Shown one piece after another: positions 34,060 through 42,262 of a DNA stretch of 64,000 nt (positions are counted from its first letter, which is position 1; the number at the start of each line of letters is the position of its first letter). A program made the translations under genes and the position numbers. Origin of the DNA: Actinomadura atramentaria DSM 43919 (lineage in GTDB: Bacteria; Actinomycetota; Actinomycetes; Streptosporangiales; Streptosporangiaceae). The stretch spans positions 121,117-185,116 of the forward strand of contig NZ_KB907221.1 of NCBI RefSeq assembly GCF_000381885.1. The letters are read 5' to 3'. Under the pieces are notes generated by a model. That model was not told where the DNA came from. It searched no databases and worked only from the letters and a program-made list of their open reading frames with translations.

Positions 34060-36621
34060 TCAGCTCCGCCGCTTCGCGCGGGCCGTCGGCGGCTCGCTCG
34101 CCGGGTCCTCCGGCCAGGGGTGGCGCGGGTACCGGCCGCGCAGGTCGGCGCGGACCGCCCGGTAGCCCTCCCGCCAGAACGCGCCGAGGTCGGCGGTGAC
34201 GGCGGCGGGCCGCCCCGCCGGGGACAGCAGGGGGACCACCAGCGGCGTCCGGCCGCCCGCGAGCGCGGGCGCGGCGTCCCAGCCGAACAGCTCCTGGAGT
34301 TTGACGGCCAGGACGGGCCGGTCGCCGGAGTAGTCCACCCTGATCCGTGACCCGGACGGGACCTGGACGCGCTCGGGCGCCCACTCGTCCAGCCGCGCCG
34401 CGCACTCCCACGGCAGCAGGCCGCGCAGCGCCGCCGCGACGTCGACGCGGCGCAGGTCGGCGCGGCGGCGCGCGCCCGCCGCCGTCGCCCACGCGGCGGC
34501 GTGCCCGGCGAGCGCGGCGTCGCCGACGTCGGGCCACGGGTCGCCGCACGCGTCCCGCAGGAACGCCAGGCGCTCGCGGAGCGCGCGGGCGGCGGGCGTC
34601 CAGTCGAGCAGGGCCGCGCCCTCGGCGGCGAGGCCGTCCGCGAGCGCGGCGGCGACCCGGTCGGCGGGCGGGTCGGGCAGCGGGCGCGCGGCGCGCTCGA
34701 TCGCGCCGAGGCGGTCGACGCGGCGCGCGACGACGTCGCCGTCCCGCCAGACGACCTCGTCCTCGGTCGCCAGCAGCGGCGCGGCGGCGCGCTCGGCGGT
34801 CGCCGCGTCGATCGCGACGGCCAGCCGGACGCGCGCCGAGGCCGCCCCGGCGGGCCGGTCCGCGACGGCGACGGCGAGCCAGTCCGGCCGGGCCGCCGCC
34901 AGCGCCGAGCCGGGGGCGAACGCCGCGCCGGTGCCGGACGCCATCAGGTACGCGCCGCCGTCGCGGCGGCGCGCGACGCGCTCGGGGAACGCCAGCGCGA
35001 CGACGAGACCGGCGGCGGCGTCCGCCGAGAGCGCCGGGCCGCTCGACGCTGAGCCGGTCGACGCTGAGCCGGTCGACGCTGAGCCGGTCGACCCCGGGCC
35101 GGGCGGCGGGACGCGGGGCAGGGACCGCTCCAGCCGCCGCGCCTCGTCCCGCCAGCGCGCGGCGTGCGCGTCCTTCCCCGAGCCCGCGCGCAGCCGCCGC
35201 CAGACGGCGGTGAGGTCGTCGCCCGCGCCGGGCGGCGGCGGCTCGGCCAGCAGCGCGACGATCTCGGCGGCGGTGCGCGTCCCGACCAGCGGCGCGCCGT
35301 CCAGCGCGGCCCGCGCCAGCCGGGGGTGGACGCCGAGCCGCGCCAGCGCGCGGCCCCGGTCGGCGGCGCGCCCGTCCGGGCCGGTCGCGCCGAGGGCGGC
35401 GAGGGTGGCGCGGGCGGCGGCCAGCGCGGCGGGCGGCGGCGGGTCGGGCAGCGCGAGCCCGGCGGCGTCCGGGTCGCCCCAGCACGCGGCCTGGAGCGCG
35501 AACGCGGTGAGGTCGGCGACGGCGATCTCCGGGCTGGGCCGGGCGGGCAGCCGGGCGTGCTCGGCCTCGGTCCAGCACCGGTACACCGCGCCGGGCGCCT
35601 CGCGTCCGGCGCGGCCCGCGCGCTGTTCGGCCGCCGCCCGCGACGCGCGGACGGTCGTCAGCGCCCCGAGCCCGCGCGCGTGGTCGGTGCGGGGCTCGCG
35701 GGCGAGTCCGGCGTCCACCACGACGCGGACGCCGGGCACGGTCAGGCTCGACTCCGCGACCGAGGTGGCCAGCACGACGCGCCGCCGCTCCCCCGCCGCC
35801 AGCACGGCGTCCTGCACGGCGGCGGGCGCGCCGCCGTGGACGCCCAGGACGTCGGCGGGGACGCCGGAGAGCAGCCCGGCGACGCGCGCGATCTCGCCCG
35901 CGCCGGGCAGGAAGCACAGCACGTCGCCGTCGCGTTCGGCGAGCGCCCGGCGGACGGTCGCGGCGACGTGCGCGAGCAGCGCCGGATCGACGCGCGTCCC
36001 GTGCGGCGGCGCGACGGGCCGCTCCGGCGGCGCCCACACCACCTCCACCGGGTGCGCGGCGGCGGGCGTCGCCACGACCGGCGCGGGCGCGCCGCCGGAC
36101 CCGAGCAGCCGCGCCCACGGGTCGGCGTCGGCGGTGGCGGACGCGGCGACGAGCCGCAGGTCCGGGCGCAGCGCGGCGCGCACGTCGAGCAGGAACGCCA
36201 GCGCGGCGTCGGCGTCCAGGTGCCGCTCGTGGCACTCGTCCAGGATGACCGTGCCGACGCCGGGCAGCTCGGGGTCGTCCTGGAGCGCGCGCAGCAGCAC
36301 CCCGGTCGTGACGACCCGCACGTGCGTGCCGGGCCGGTGCTCGCCCCGGACGGTGACGCCGACCCGCCCGCCGGGCCGCTCGCCCAGCAGCCACGCCATC
36401 CGCCGGGCGGCGGCGCGGGCCGCGAGGCGGCGCGGTTCCAGGACGACCACCGCGCCGGGGGCGGGCGGCGGGCCGTCGCCGGTCAGCCCGGCGAGCGCGA
36501 GCGGCGCGTAGGTGGTCTTCCCGGTGCCGGGCGGCGCGACGAGGACCGCCGCGCCCGGCCCCGCCAGCGCGGCCCGCAGCTCGGGGACCACCGCGCGGAC
36601 GGGTAGCTGGTCGGGCTGCAC
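34060..36621 (-). CDS. hrpB: ATP-dependent helicase HrpB
   Basis: An 853-residue DEAH-box helicase. Walker A is APPGTGKTT, Walker B/DEAH is LDECHERH, motif III is ASATAD, and motif VI is EQRAGRAGREAPG. The C-terminal HrpB-specific part includes FGWDAAPALAGGRTPLVVPLLSPAGRPAAVTADLGAFW. The full length is normal for HrpB; its cellular role is still poorly defined. The start is a GTG with GGGGAG directly against it, so it may be translated leaderless. Residues near 510-530 are a Ser/Thr/Gly/Ala insert made from a 15-bp tandem repeat. Confidence 0.93.
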   Translation of the reverse strand: MQPDQLPVRAVVPELRAALAGPGAAVLVAPPGTGKTTYAPLALAGLTGDGPPPAPGAVVVLEPRRLAARAAARRMAWLLGERPGGRVGVTVRGEHRPGTHVRVVTTGVLLRALQDDPELPGVGTVILDECHERHLDADAALAFLLDVRAALRPDLRLVAASATADADPWARLLGSGGAPAPVVATPAAAHPVEVVWAPPERPVAPPHGTRVDPALLAHVAATVRRALAERDGDVLCFLPGAGEIARVAGLLSGVPADVLGVHGGAPAAVQDAVLAAGERRRVVLATSVAESSLTVPGVRVVVDAGLAREPRTDHARGLGALTTVRASRAAAEQRAGRAGREAPGAVYRCWTEAEHARLPARPSPEIAVADLTAFALQAACWGDPDAAGLALPDPPPPAALAAARATLAALGATGPDGRAADRGRALARLGVHPRLARAALDGAPLVGTRTAAEIVALLAEPPPPGAGDDLTAVWRRLRAGSGKDAHAARWRDEARRLERSLPRVPPPGPGSTGSASTGSASTGSASSGPALSADAAAGLVVALAFPERVARRRDGGAYLMASGTGAAFAPGSALAAARPDWLAVAVADRPAGAASARVRLAVAIDAATAERAAAPLLATEDEVVWRDGDVVARRVDRLGAIERAARPLPDPPADRVAAALADGLAAEGAALLDWTPAARALRERLAFLRDACGDPWPDVGDAALAGHAAAWATAAGARRRADLRRVDVAAALRGLLPWECAARLDEWAPERVQVPSGSRIRVDYSGDRPVLAVKLQELFGWDAAPALAGGRTPLVVPLLSPAGRPAAVTADLGAFWREGYRAVRADLRGRYPRHPWPEDPASEPPTARAKRRS
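35048..35092. repeat. 15-bp tandem repeat, three copies, inside hrpB
   Basis: GCTGAGCCGGTCGAC occurs three times in a row (35048-35062, 35063-35077, 35078-35092). In the helicase it encodes repeats of STGSA. The unit is a multiple of three, so copy-number change keeps the frame. Confidence 0.95.
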
Positions 36622-36935
36622 CTCCCCAGTCTGCCGTCCGCGCCGCCCGCCCGCCGCGGGCCGACTGTGACAAATACCACGCGCGAAAGGCGGCGAGAGG
36701 GTTGCGGTGATAATTGCACCGCGCCTTTCGATTTACCCCGTCGATCATCCGCCGCAGAACCTGCACATCCGGGCCGACCAGGCGAGAGAACTTCCACCTG
36801 GCCCATCCTCATGCGGATATGCCCGCGATGACCGGTTGCTTTTTCGTCTGAGTTGCCTCACCATCCGAGAGAGAGGCAATGTCGCGGGCATTGCCATAAT
36901 CGTCGCCGTCGGTCAGGTGAGCGAGAGGTCGGACG
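36622..36935. promoter_or_regulatory. 314-bp divergent intergenic region with hairpins
   Basis: No gene is seen here. The base composition is clearly lower in GC than the surroundings. It contains a nested hairpin: CGAAAGGCG (36684-36692) pairs with 36722-36730 around an inner GCGGTG/CACCGC stem (36704-36709 and 36717-36722). A second hairpin has TTGCCTC (36853-36859) and GAGGCAA (36873-36879). GATAAT (36709-36714) could be a -10 box towards the NERD gene. The hairpins would lie in its leader RNA. I could not match them to a known riboswitch. Confidence 0.4.
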
Positions 36936-37697
36936 ATGTTCGGAAGCTCCATCTATCTCAGGGACAGGCCCGCCTTCACCGGAGGCACCCCGCAGGCCGT
37001 GTACGCGGAGCTCTGGCAGCGCGGCCGAAAGCGCCGCGTCCGCAGGCGCGTAATTCGCAGCGCGCTGACGCTCGTGTTGTGCTGGGTCCTCGTGAACCCC
37101 CTTTTCGGCGTCGTCGCGGCCGCCGCGTTCGCGATTTTCGACTTCACGACCCACTGGTACGGCTATCGCACCTCCAGCGTGTGGCGGCGCGGGCTGCGCG
37201 GCGACCAGAACATGACGCGGCTGCTGCGGTACACGCTGGAGCGGCGCGGCCACCGCGTCCTGCACGGCCGGGTGGTCCCCGGGCACGGCACCGCCGACCA
37301 GCTCCTCGTCGGGCCCGGCGGCGTGTGGCTCGTCCAGAACGACGCCTGGCACCCCGATACCGAGATCGCCTCGTTCGGCGGCAAGGTCTTCATCGACGGC
37401 CGCACTCCGTCGAAGCTGGTCGGCGGGCTGCACGGGGCCGCGTCCGAGACCGCCCGGCTGCTGTCGGAGCGCACCGGGACCGACATCGCCGTCACGCCGG
37501 TGCTGGCCGTCCACGGCGGCCGCGTCAAGGGCGCGCCGCTGGTCGCGGACGACATCGTGTTCGCGCCGCCGCTGAAACTGGTGCGGTGGATCGCCAAGCA
37601 CCCCACCGCCGAGTTCTCGCCCGAGCGGATCGAGGAGATCGTCCGCGCGGGCGTCCACGTCCTGCCGATCGGAGGCCGCACGATGACCTCCACCTGA
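36936..37697 (+). CDS. NERD-domain membrane protein
   Basis: A 253-residue protein. A basic N-terminal region (RGRKRRVRRRVIR) leads into one or two membrane segments (SALTLVLCWVLVNPLFGVVAAAAF, about residues 42-66). A cytoplasmic nuclease-related (NERD) domain follows: GLRGDQNMTRLLRYTLERRGHRVLHG, GTADQLLVGPGGVWLVQNDAW, FGGKVFIDGR, VTPVLAVHGG. NERD proteins are predicted nucleases of uncertain role. The usual acidic and Lys residues are only partly visible, so activity is doubtful. The ribosome site is GAGAGGTCGGA. It is divergent from hrpB. Confidence 0.75.
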   Translation: MFGSSIYLRDRPAFTGGTPQAVYAELWQRGRKRRVRRRVIRSALTLVLCWVLVNPLFGVVAAAAFAIFDFTTHWYGYRTSSVWRRGLRGDQNMTRLLRYTLERRGHRVLHGRVVPGHGTADQLLVGPGGVWLVQNDAWHPDTEIASFGGKVFIDGRTPSKLVGGLHGAASETARLLSERTGTDIAVTPVLAVHGGRVKGAPLVADDIVFAPPLKLVRWIAKHPTAEFSPERIEEIVRAGVHVLPIGGRTMTST

Positions 37698-37708
37698 GCC
37701 GCCCGGCC

Positions 37709-37729
37709 GCCCGGACCGCGCGTCCGGGC
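37709..37729. terminator. Hairpin between convergent genes
   Basis: GCCCGGAC (37709-37716) pairs with GTCCGGGC (37722-37729) around a five-base loop, 12 bp after the NERD gene stop. It can serve both converging transcripts. Confidence 0.55.
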
Positions 37730-37804
37730 CACGGTCTCCGGGAGTTCCCGGTCCGTCCCGAGCGGGCGCCCCCGGAAATCCGACCCCGCCGCCGCAGCGC
37801 CGCC

Positions 37805-38239
37805 TCAGCCGTCCCCGTCCGGCCGGACCACCCGGCCCCTGTCCGACCGGGCGGTGCGCCACAGCCAGTAGAGGCCGGCGATCGGCAGCACCAGCGGCAC
37901 GAACCCGTAGCCGCGGCCGTAGCCCGACCACACGGTCGCGTCCGGGAAGGCGGCGGGGTCGGCCAGGCTCAGCGAACCGACGACCAGCACCCCGGCCAGC
38001 TCCACCGAGCAGGCCGCCACCGCGATCCGCCGCGTCACCCGGCCGCCGACCGCCAGCGCGACCGTCGCGAGGACGTACACCACCGCCGCGACCGCCGACA
38101 GCAGGTACGCCAGCCGCGCCTCGTCGAACTTCGTCGCGATCTGCACCGCCGCCCGCGCGCCCGCCGCCAGCGCGAACACCGCGTACACCGCGACCAGCAG
38201 CCGCCCCGGACCGCCGCCGGTCCGCTCCCGCTCAGCCAC
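37805..38239 (-). CDS. Small integral membrane protein, 144 aa
   Basis: Four hydrophobic segments are visible (LLVAVYAVFALAAGARAAVQI, LLSAVAAVVYVLATVALAV, IAVAACSVELAGVLVVGSL, GFVPLVLPIAGLYWLWRTA), with a short loop containing ATVWSGYGRGYGFVP. The type is common in actinomycetes but has no assigned function. It starts with GTG inside the end of the preceding gene (8-bp overlap), so the two membrane proteins are made together and probably interact. Confidence 0.75.
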   Translation of the reverse strand: MAERERTGGGPGRLLVAVYAVFALAAGARAAVQIATKFDEARLAYLLSAVAAVVYVLATVALAVGGRVTRRIAVAACSVELAGVLVVGSLSLADPAAFPDATVWSGYGRGYGFVPLVLPIAGLYWLWRTARSDRGRVVRPDGDG

Positions 38240-38597
38240 CCGTGCCGTCCCAGATCTGCCGCATCCGCACCACCATCACCGCGACCGCGAGCCCGGCCAC
38301 CACGATCACGCCCGGACCCCAGCGGGTGCGCTCCATCAGGCCCCAGCCCGCGCCCGCCAGCGGCAGGATCGGCGCGGCCACCAGATACCCGATGAACGTC
38401 GCCGGGCTGTGCGGACCGCCGTCGCCCGCCAGCTTCACGAATCCCACCACCGCCTGCGCGACGAGCAGGACCTCCAGCACGCCGAGCCCGGCGAGATCGC
38501 CCCAGCCCATCGGCCGGTCGCGCAGCGCGGTGACGGCGCTGAACGCGGCGGCGAGCAGCGCCGCGACGATCACCACCGCGGAAAGGACGTTCGACAT
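38232..38597 (-). CDS. Small integral membrane protein, 121 aa
   Basis: Four hydrophobic segments (VLSAVVIVAALLAAAFSAVTAL, LGVLEVLLVAQAVVGFVKLA, TFIGYLVAAPILPLAGAGWGL, VIVVAGLAVAVMVVRM). No function recognised. No Shine-Dalgarno sequence precedes the ATG, but TAGTCT stands nine bases upstream, so the transcript is probably leaderless or nearly so. It is divergent from the histidine phosphatase gene and overlaps the next membrane-protein gene. Confidence 0.75.
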   Translation of the reverse strand: MSNVLSAVVIVAALLAAAFSAVTALRDRPMGWGDLAGLGVLEVLLVAQAVVGFVKLAGDGGPHSPATFIGYLVAAPILPLAGAGWGLMERTRWGPGVIVVAGLAVAVMVVRMRQIWDGTGG

Positions 38598-38663
38598 AGG
38601 ACCCGAAGACTACTACCGGCTGTAGAGGACGCCGGACCGGCCCGGCATGGCAGCATGTGGGGC

Positions 38664-39365
38664 GTGAACGCGCTGGAGTGGCTCATCCTCGCCCGCCACG
38701 GCGAGAGCACCGGGAACGTCGCCCACCGCGCCGCCGAGGCCGCGGGCGCCGAGGAGAGCGGCGTCGCCGAACGCGACGCCGACATCCCCCTGTCGGCCGC
38801 GGGCCGCGCCCAGGCGGCCCGGCTCGGCGAGCGGCTCGCCGCGCTGCCCGCCGGCGAGCGGCCCGACATCGCGTTCGTGTCCCCGTACCTGCGCGCCCGC
38901 GACACCCTGCGGATCGCCCTCGACGAGGCCGGCTGGCCGCTGGACGTCCGCGTGGACGAGCGCCTGCGCGACCGCGACCAGGGCGCCTTCGAGGGGCTCA
39001 CCCCGCTCGGCGTCCGCCGCCGGTACCCCGAGGAGGCCGCGCGGCTGCGGCGGCTCGGCAAGTTCTACTACCGCGCGCCCGGCGGCGAGTGCTGGGCCGA
39101 CCTGATCCTGCGGCTGCGCAGCTTCTACCGCGACCTGTCGCTGGACCTGCCGGACGCGCGCGTCCTCGTCGTCGCCCACGACGCGATCATCGTGACCAGC
39201 CGCTACGTCGTCGAGGGACTCACCGAGGCCGACGTCCTGGACATCGAGCGGACGCCCGTCGAGAACGCCTCGATCAGCCGCTGGCACCGCGCGGACGGCC
39301 GGCTGCGCCCGGTCTGCTACAACGACTGCGCGCACCTGGACGGGCTCGGCCAGCCCGTCACCTGA
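38664..39365 (+). CDS. Histidine phosphatase family protein
   Basis: A 233-residue member of the two-histidine phosphatase superfamily: ILARHGESTGNVAHR holds the phosphohistidine, and VLVVAHDAIIVTSRYVVEGL holds the second His. An insert PGGECWADLILRLRSFYRDL is typical of the larger actinobacterial type. Substrate unknown. The start is taken as GTG at 38664, giving MNALEWLILARHG; an ATG three codons upstream is possible. Its last eight bases overlap the convergent GAF-regulator gene. Confidence 0.85.
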   Translation: MNALEWLILARHGESTGNVAHRAAEAAGAEESGVAERDADIPLSAAGRAQAARLGERLAALPAGERPDIAFVSPYLRARDTLRIALDEAGWPLDVRVDERLRDRDQGAFEGLTPLGVRRRYPEEAARLRRLGKFYYRAPGGECWADLILRLRSFYRDLSLDLPDARVLVVAHDAIIVTSRYVVEGLTEADVLDIERTPVENASISRWHRADGRLRPVCYNDCAHLDGLGQPVT

Positions 39366-40857
39366 CCCCGCGCGGCCCCGCGAACCGGCCCGCGAGCGCC
39401 GCGACCGCCGCGCCGCGCGGGTCGCCCGGCGGCAGCAGCGCCGCCAGCCGCGCCAGGACCTCCGCGTCGCCGACGCCCGCCCGGCGCGCGTACGTCCACA
39501 GCGCCTCGGCCGTGCCGCGCCGCAGCAGCAGCCCGCGCAGCCGGACCGCCAGCTCGTCGCGCTCCTCCCGGACGGCGGGCGCGTCGGAGGCGGGCAGCAG
39601 CTCCCCCGCGTACAGGCGGGCCGCGCCGGTGAGGTCCCCGGCGTCCAGCAGCCGCCGCACCGCCAGGACGTCGGCGTCGACCGCGCACTCCAGCCGGTAC
39701 GGCCGCGCGCCCAGCAGCCCGCCGAGCAGGCCGCGCAGCCGGTGGACCTCCACGCGGACCGTCACCGCGCTGCCCGCCTCCCCGTACAGGCACTGCGCGA
39801 GGCGGTCGCCGCTCAGGCCGCGCGGGTGCAGGGCCAGCAGCGCCAGGATCTCGGCGTGCCGCTGCGACAGCGGGATGCGCCGCCCGTCCAGTCGCGCCGT
39901 GGGGCGCTCGGTGCCGAGCAGCGCCAGCGACAGCAGCGGCCGGTCCGCGCGGGGGCCGCGCGCGGCCGGGCGCAGCAGGAACACCTCCCCGACCGGTTCG
40001 GCGAGCGCGCGGCTCCCGTCCGGCAGCTCCACCCACGCGCCGGGCGCGGGCGCGGCGATGCGGCGGCCGCGCCAGCGGTCGCTCCCGGCCGGTTCGGCCG
40101 CCAGGACGCGGCCGGTCGGCGTCACCAGCAGGCCGGGCTCGCCGCGCAGCGCGCGCAGGTGGCGGCCGTAGACGTCGCGCAGCCGCGCGTCCCTGGCCCG
40201 CATCTCGGCGGCCAGCCCGGTCTCGGCGAGCCGCGCCACGGCGGCGACGAGCCGCACCGCCGCCGGGTCGAGCCGCCCGGCGGTGTCGCTGAGGTCCAGG
40301 CAGCCGACGACCGCGCCGCTGTCGGGGTCGGTGACCGGCGCGGCCGCGCACGACCAGCGGTGCAGGACGCGCACGGCGTGCTCCTCGGCGAACACGTACT
40401 CGGGGCCGCCGGACGCCAGCGCGGTGCCGATGCCGTTCGTCCCGATCGACGGCTCCGACCAGCCGAAGCCCTCCGCCAGGCCCACCGCCTCGCCGTCGCG
40501 GCGCAGCGCGGGCGGGCCCTCGGCCCACAGCACCGTCCCGTCGCCGTCGGTGACGACCATGAGCTGGCCCGTCTCCCCCGCCGACCCGCGCAGCAGCTCG
40601 CGCGCCATCGCCAGGTGCGCGGCGAGCGGGTGCCCGGCGCGCGCCGCCGCGACCTGCGCGCGGCTGAGGACGGGCGGCGCGTGCTCGGCCGCCGCGTCCA
40701 CGCCGCTGCGCCGCGACCGGCGCCACGACGCGGCGATGGCCGGGCGCACGCCGGTCCCGCGCGGCGCGCCGGGCGGGTCCGCGTGCCCGTGTTCGGCGAA
40801 CTCGTGCTGGGCGGACTCGTGCCCGGCGGACCCGGCCGCGCCCCCGACTCGCCGCAT
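39358..40857 (-). CDS. GAF-domain transcriptional regulator with winged-helix C-terminus
   Basis: A 499-residue regulator. The N-terminal region resembles the sensory part of AcoR-type activators (RPAIAASWRRSRRSGVD, then a GAF domain with VVTDGDGTVLWAEG, GWSEPSIGTNGIGTAL, CAAAPVTDPDSGAVVGCLDLS). There is no sigma-54 ATPase module. The C-terminus is an OmpR/BTAD-like winged helix (LSQRHAEILALLALHPRGLSGDRLA, VTVRVEVHRLRGLLG) with trailing helices. Similar proteins often control aldehyde or alcohol oxidation genes, but none is adjacent. The ATG follows GGGGGGAAC. Confidence 0.82.
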   Translation of the reverse strand: MRRVGGAAGSAGHESAQHEFAEHGHADPPGAPRGTGVRPAIAASWRRSRRSGVDAAAEHAPPVLSRAQVAAARAGHPLAAHLAMARELLRGSAGETGQLMVVTDGDGTVLWAEGPPALRRDGEAVGLAEGFGWSEPSIGTNGIGTALASGGPEYVFAEEHAVRVLHRWSCAAAPVTDPDSGAVVGCLDLSDTAGRLDPAAVRLVAAVARLAETGLAAEMRARDARLRDVYGRHLRALRGEPGLLVTPTGRVLAAEPAGSDRWRGRRIAAPAPGAWVELPDGSRALAEPVGEVFLLRPAARGPRADRPLLSLALLGTERPTARLDGRRIPLSQRHAEILALLALHPRGLSGDRLAQCLYGEAGSAVTVRVEVHRLRGLLGGLLGARPYRLECAVDADVLAVRRLLDAGDLTGAARLYAGELLPASDAPAVREERDELAVRLRGLLLRRGTAEALWTYARRAGVGDAEVLARLAALLPPGDPRGAAVAALAGRFAGPRGVR

Positions 40858-41085
40858 GTTCCCCCCAGGTGCGCCGGACGTCCGTCCCGTCCGAGCATCG
40901 GGCGCGGTCCCGCGGCGCGCAACCGGTTCCGCACAACCGATCTACCTGCTCTTTGCCACCGGCCGTGAGGACGCGAACGCAACGTGCGTGCAACGTCCGC
41001 GCGCCTACCGTGCGTGTGCAGCCGCTTCGCGCGTCCCGGGAGGGGAGACGTCCGAAGCGGCGGCATCGCTTAGGGGAGGGCGACC

Positions 41086-41226
41086 ATGTTGTGCCTGAGC
41101 TGTAACCGGGTGCGCCCGGCGCTGAGCCGCGACGACTACACGGCCGAACGGGCGCGGCTCATCACGCTGCACGGGCTGTGCGTCTGCAAGCCGCCGCCGC
41201 GACCCGGTGACACGCGCCGTTCATGA
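41086..41226 (+). CDS. 46-residue CxxC/CxC mini-protein
   Basis: A short open frame with an excellent ribosome site (GGGGAGGG, six bases from the ATG). It encodes MLCLSCNRV at the start and HGLCVCKPPPRPGD near the end. Cys3, Cys6, Cys32 and Cys34 could bind one zinc ion; the middle (SRDDYTAERARLITLHG) looks like a single helix. Size and charge suggest a zinc-ribbon-like adaptor or regulator. It is divergent from the GAF regulator across a 228-bp region and lies 73 bp before the coiled-coil gene. I do not recognise the family. Confidence 0.6.
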   Translation: MLCLSCNRVRPALSRDDYTAERARLITLHGLCVCKPPPRPGDTRRS

Positions 41227-41299
41227 CCTGTTTCCTCACCATTCGCCTAGAGTTGAGGAGGGCATCTCCCACGTCACGATCTCGCTGCGAAGGAGCGTC

Positions 41300-42217
41300 A
41301 TGGCCGTGTTCTCGGGACTGGTCCGCAGGGTCGCCGACGAGGCCGGGCGCCGCGTGCGCGACGGCCTCGGCCTGCTCGACCGGCTGACCCGAGAACACGG
41401 CCCCGGCGCGGACGCGCTGCGGCTCACCGCCGCCCACGGCGACCGGCTCGACCGGCTCGAATCCGCGCTCGGGCGGCAGGACGCCGGGCTGCGGGCGCTC
41501 CGCGCCGACCTCGACGCGCTCGTCGCGGACGTCAACCAGCGGCTGCTGCCGCGCATCGACGAGCGCATGGACGACGCCGAGCGCGACGTCGCCGCGCTCG
41601 CCACCGGGCTGATCCGCGCCGGGAAGGACCGCGCGGGCCACCAGTCCGCGCTGGACGGGCTCGACCGGCGCGTCGGGGACGTGCGCGGGCGCGTCGCGGC
41701 GCTCGAACAGCGCGCCGGGCTGTGGCGCGAGGTGCAGGCCACCGTCGCGCGGCTCGGCGACGACCTCGACCGGCTGCGGACGCGCCTGGAGGCGACCGCC
41801 GACGCCGGGCAGGGGGCGGGCACCGCCGGGGAGGCCGGACACCCCCCGTCACCGGCGGCGACCCTTCCGAGCCGCGCCCAGAACGGCGCGACGGCCGGCG
41901 CCGAACCCGGACGCGCACCGGCACACCCCAAGAACGGCGCGACGGCGGGCGCCGAGACCGGACGCGCCCCGTCACCTGCGGCAACGCTCCCGGGGCACCC
42001 CCAGAACGGCGCGACCGCAGGCGCCGAGACCGGACGCGCGCCGTCGCCTGCGGCAGCGCTCCCGGGACAGGCGCAGAACGGCGCGACGGCGGGCGCCGAA
42101 CCCGGACGTGCGCCGGGGCACGCGCCCGCCGTGGCCGCGTCGGGCGGCGAGCCCGTCCGGCGTCCCGTCGCGGGGCCCGTCCCCGCGCCGCGCGCCGCCG
42201 AGCCCGCGGGCGGCTGA
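41300..42217 (+). CDS. Coiled-coil protein with Ala/Gly/Pro-rich repeat tail
   Basis: A 305-residue protein. Residues 1 to about 170 are a long amphipathic coiled coil (VRRVADEAGRRVRDGLGLLD, LDRLESALGRQDAGLRALRAD, VAALEQRAGLWREVQATVARL). The rest is disordered and contains four copies of NGATAGAE(P/T)GRAP at residues 195, 212, 236 and 260. No membrane segment or signal is seen. The ATG has AAGGAG at good spacing. No family recognised; a structural or scaffolding role is inferred from the architecture only. Confidence 0.75.
   Translation: MAVFSGLVRRVADEAGRRVRDGLGLLDRLTREHGPGADALRLTAAHGDRLDRLESALGRQDAGLRALRADLDALVADVNQRLLPRIDERMDDAERDVAALATGLIRAGKDRAGHQSALDGLDRRVGDVRGRVAALEQRAGLWREVQATVARLGDDLDRLRTRLEATADAGQGAGTAGEAGHPPSPAATLPSRAQNGATAGAEPGRAPAHPKNGATAGAETGRAPSPAATLPGHPQNGATAGAETGRAPSPAAALPGQAQNGATAGAEPGRAPGHAPAVAASGGEPVRRPVAGPVPAPRAAEPAGG
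41882..42118. repeat. Degenerate 72-bp tandem repeat in the coiled-coil gene
   Basis: The segment encoding NGATAGAE recurs with starts at 41882, 41933, 42005 and 42077, spacings of 51, 72 and 72 bp. All spacings are multiples of three. The full unit adds SPAAxLPG; the second copy has lost part of it. Confidence 0.9.
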
Positions 42218-42262
42218 CCCGCCGCGCCGGGCGGCGCGCGGGCCGTGATAGGGCTGACGTCC

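Noticed and set aside
36622..36935. Cyclic-di-AMP or other known riboswitch before the NERD gene
   Set aside because: The hairpins are real, but I could not find the conserved sequence blocks of a known class.
41882..42118. CRISPR-like array
   Set aside because: The repeats are degenerate, multiples of three, without unique spacers, and lie inside a coding frame; no cas genes are present.
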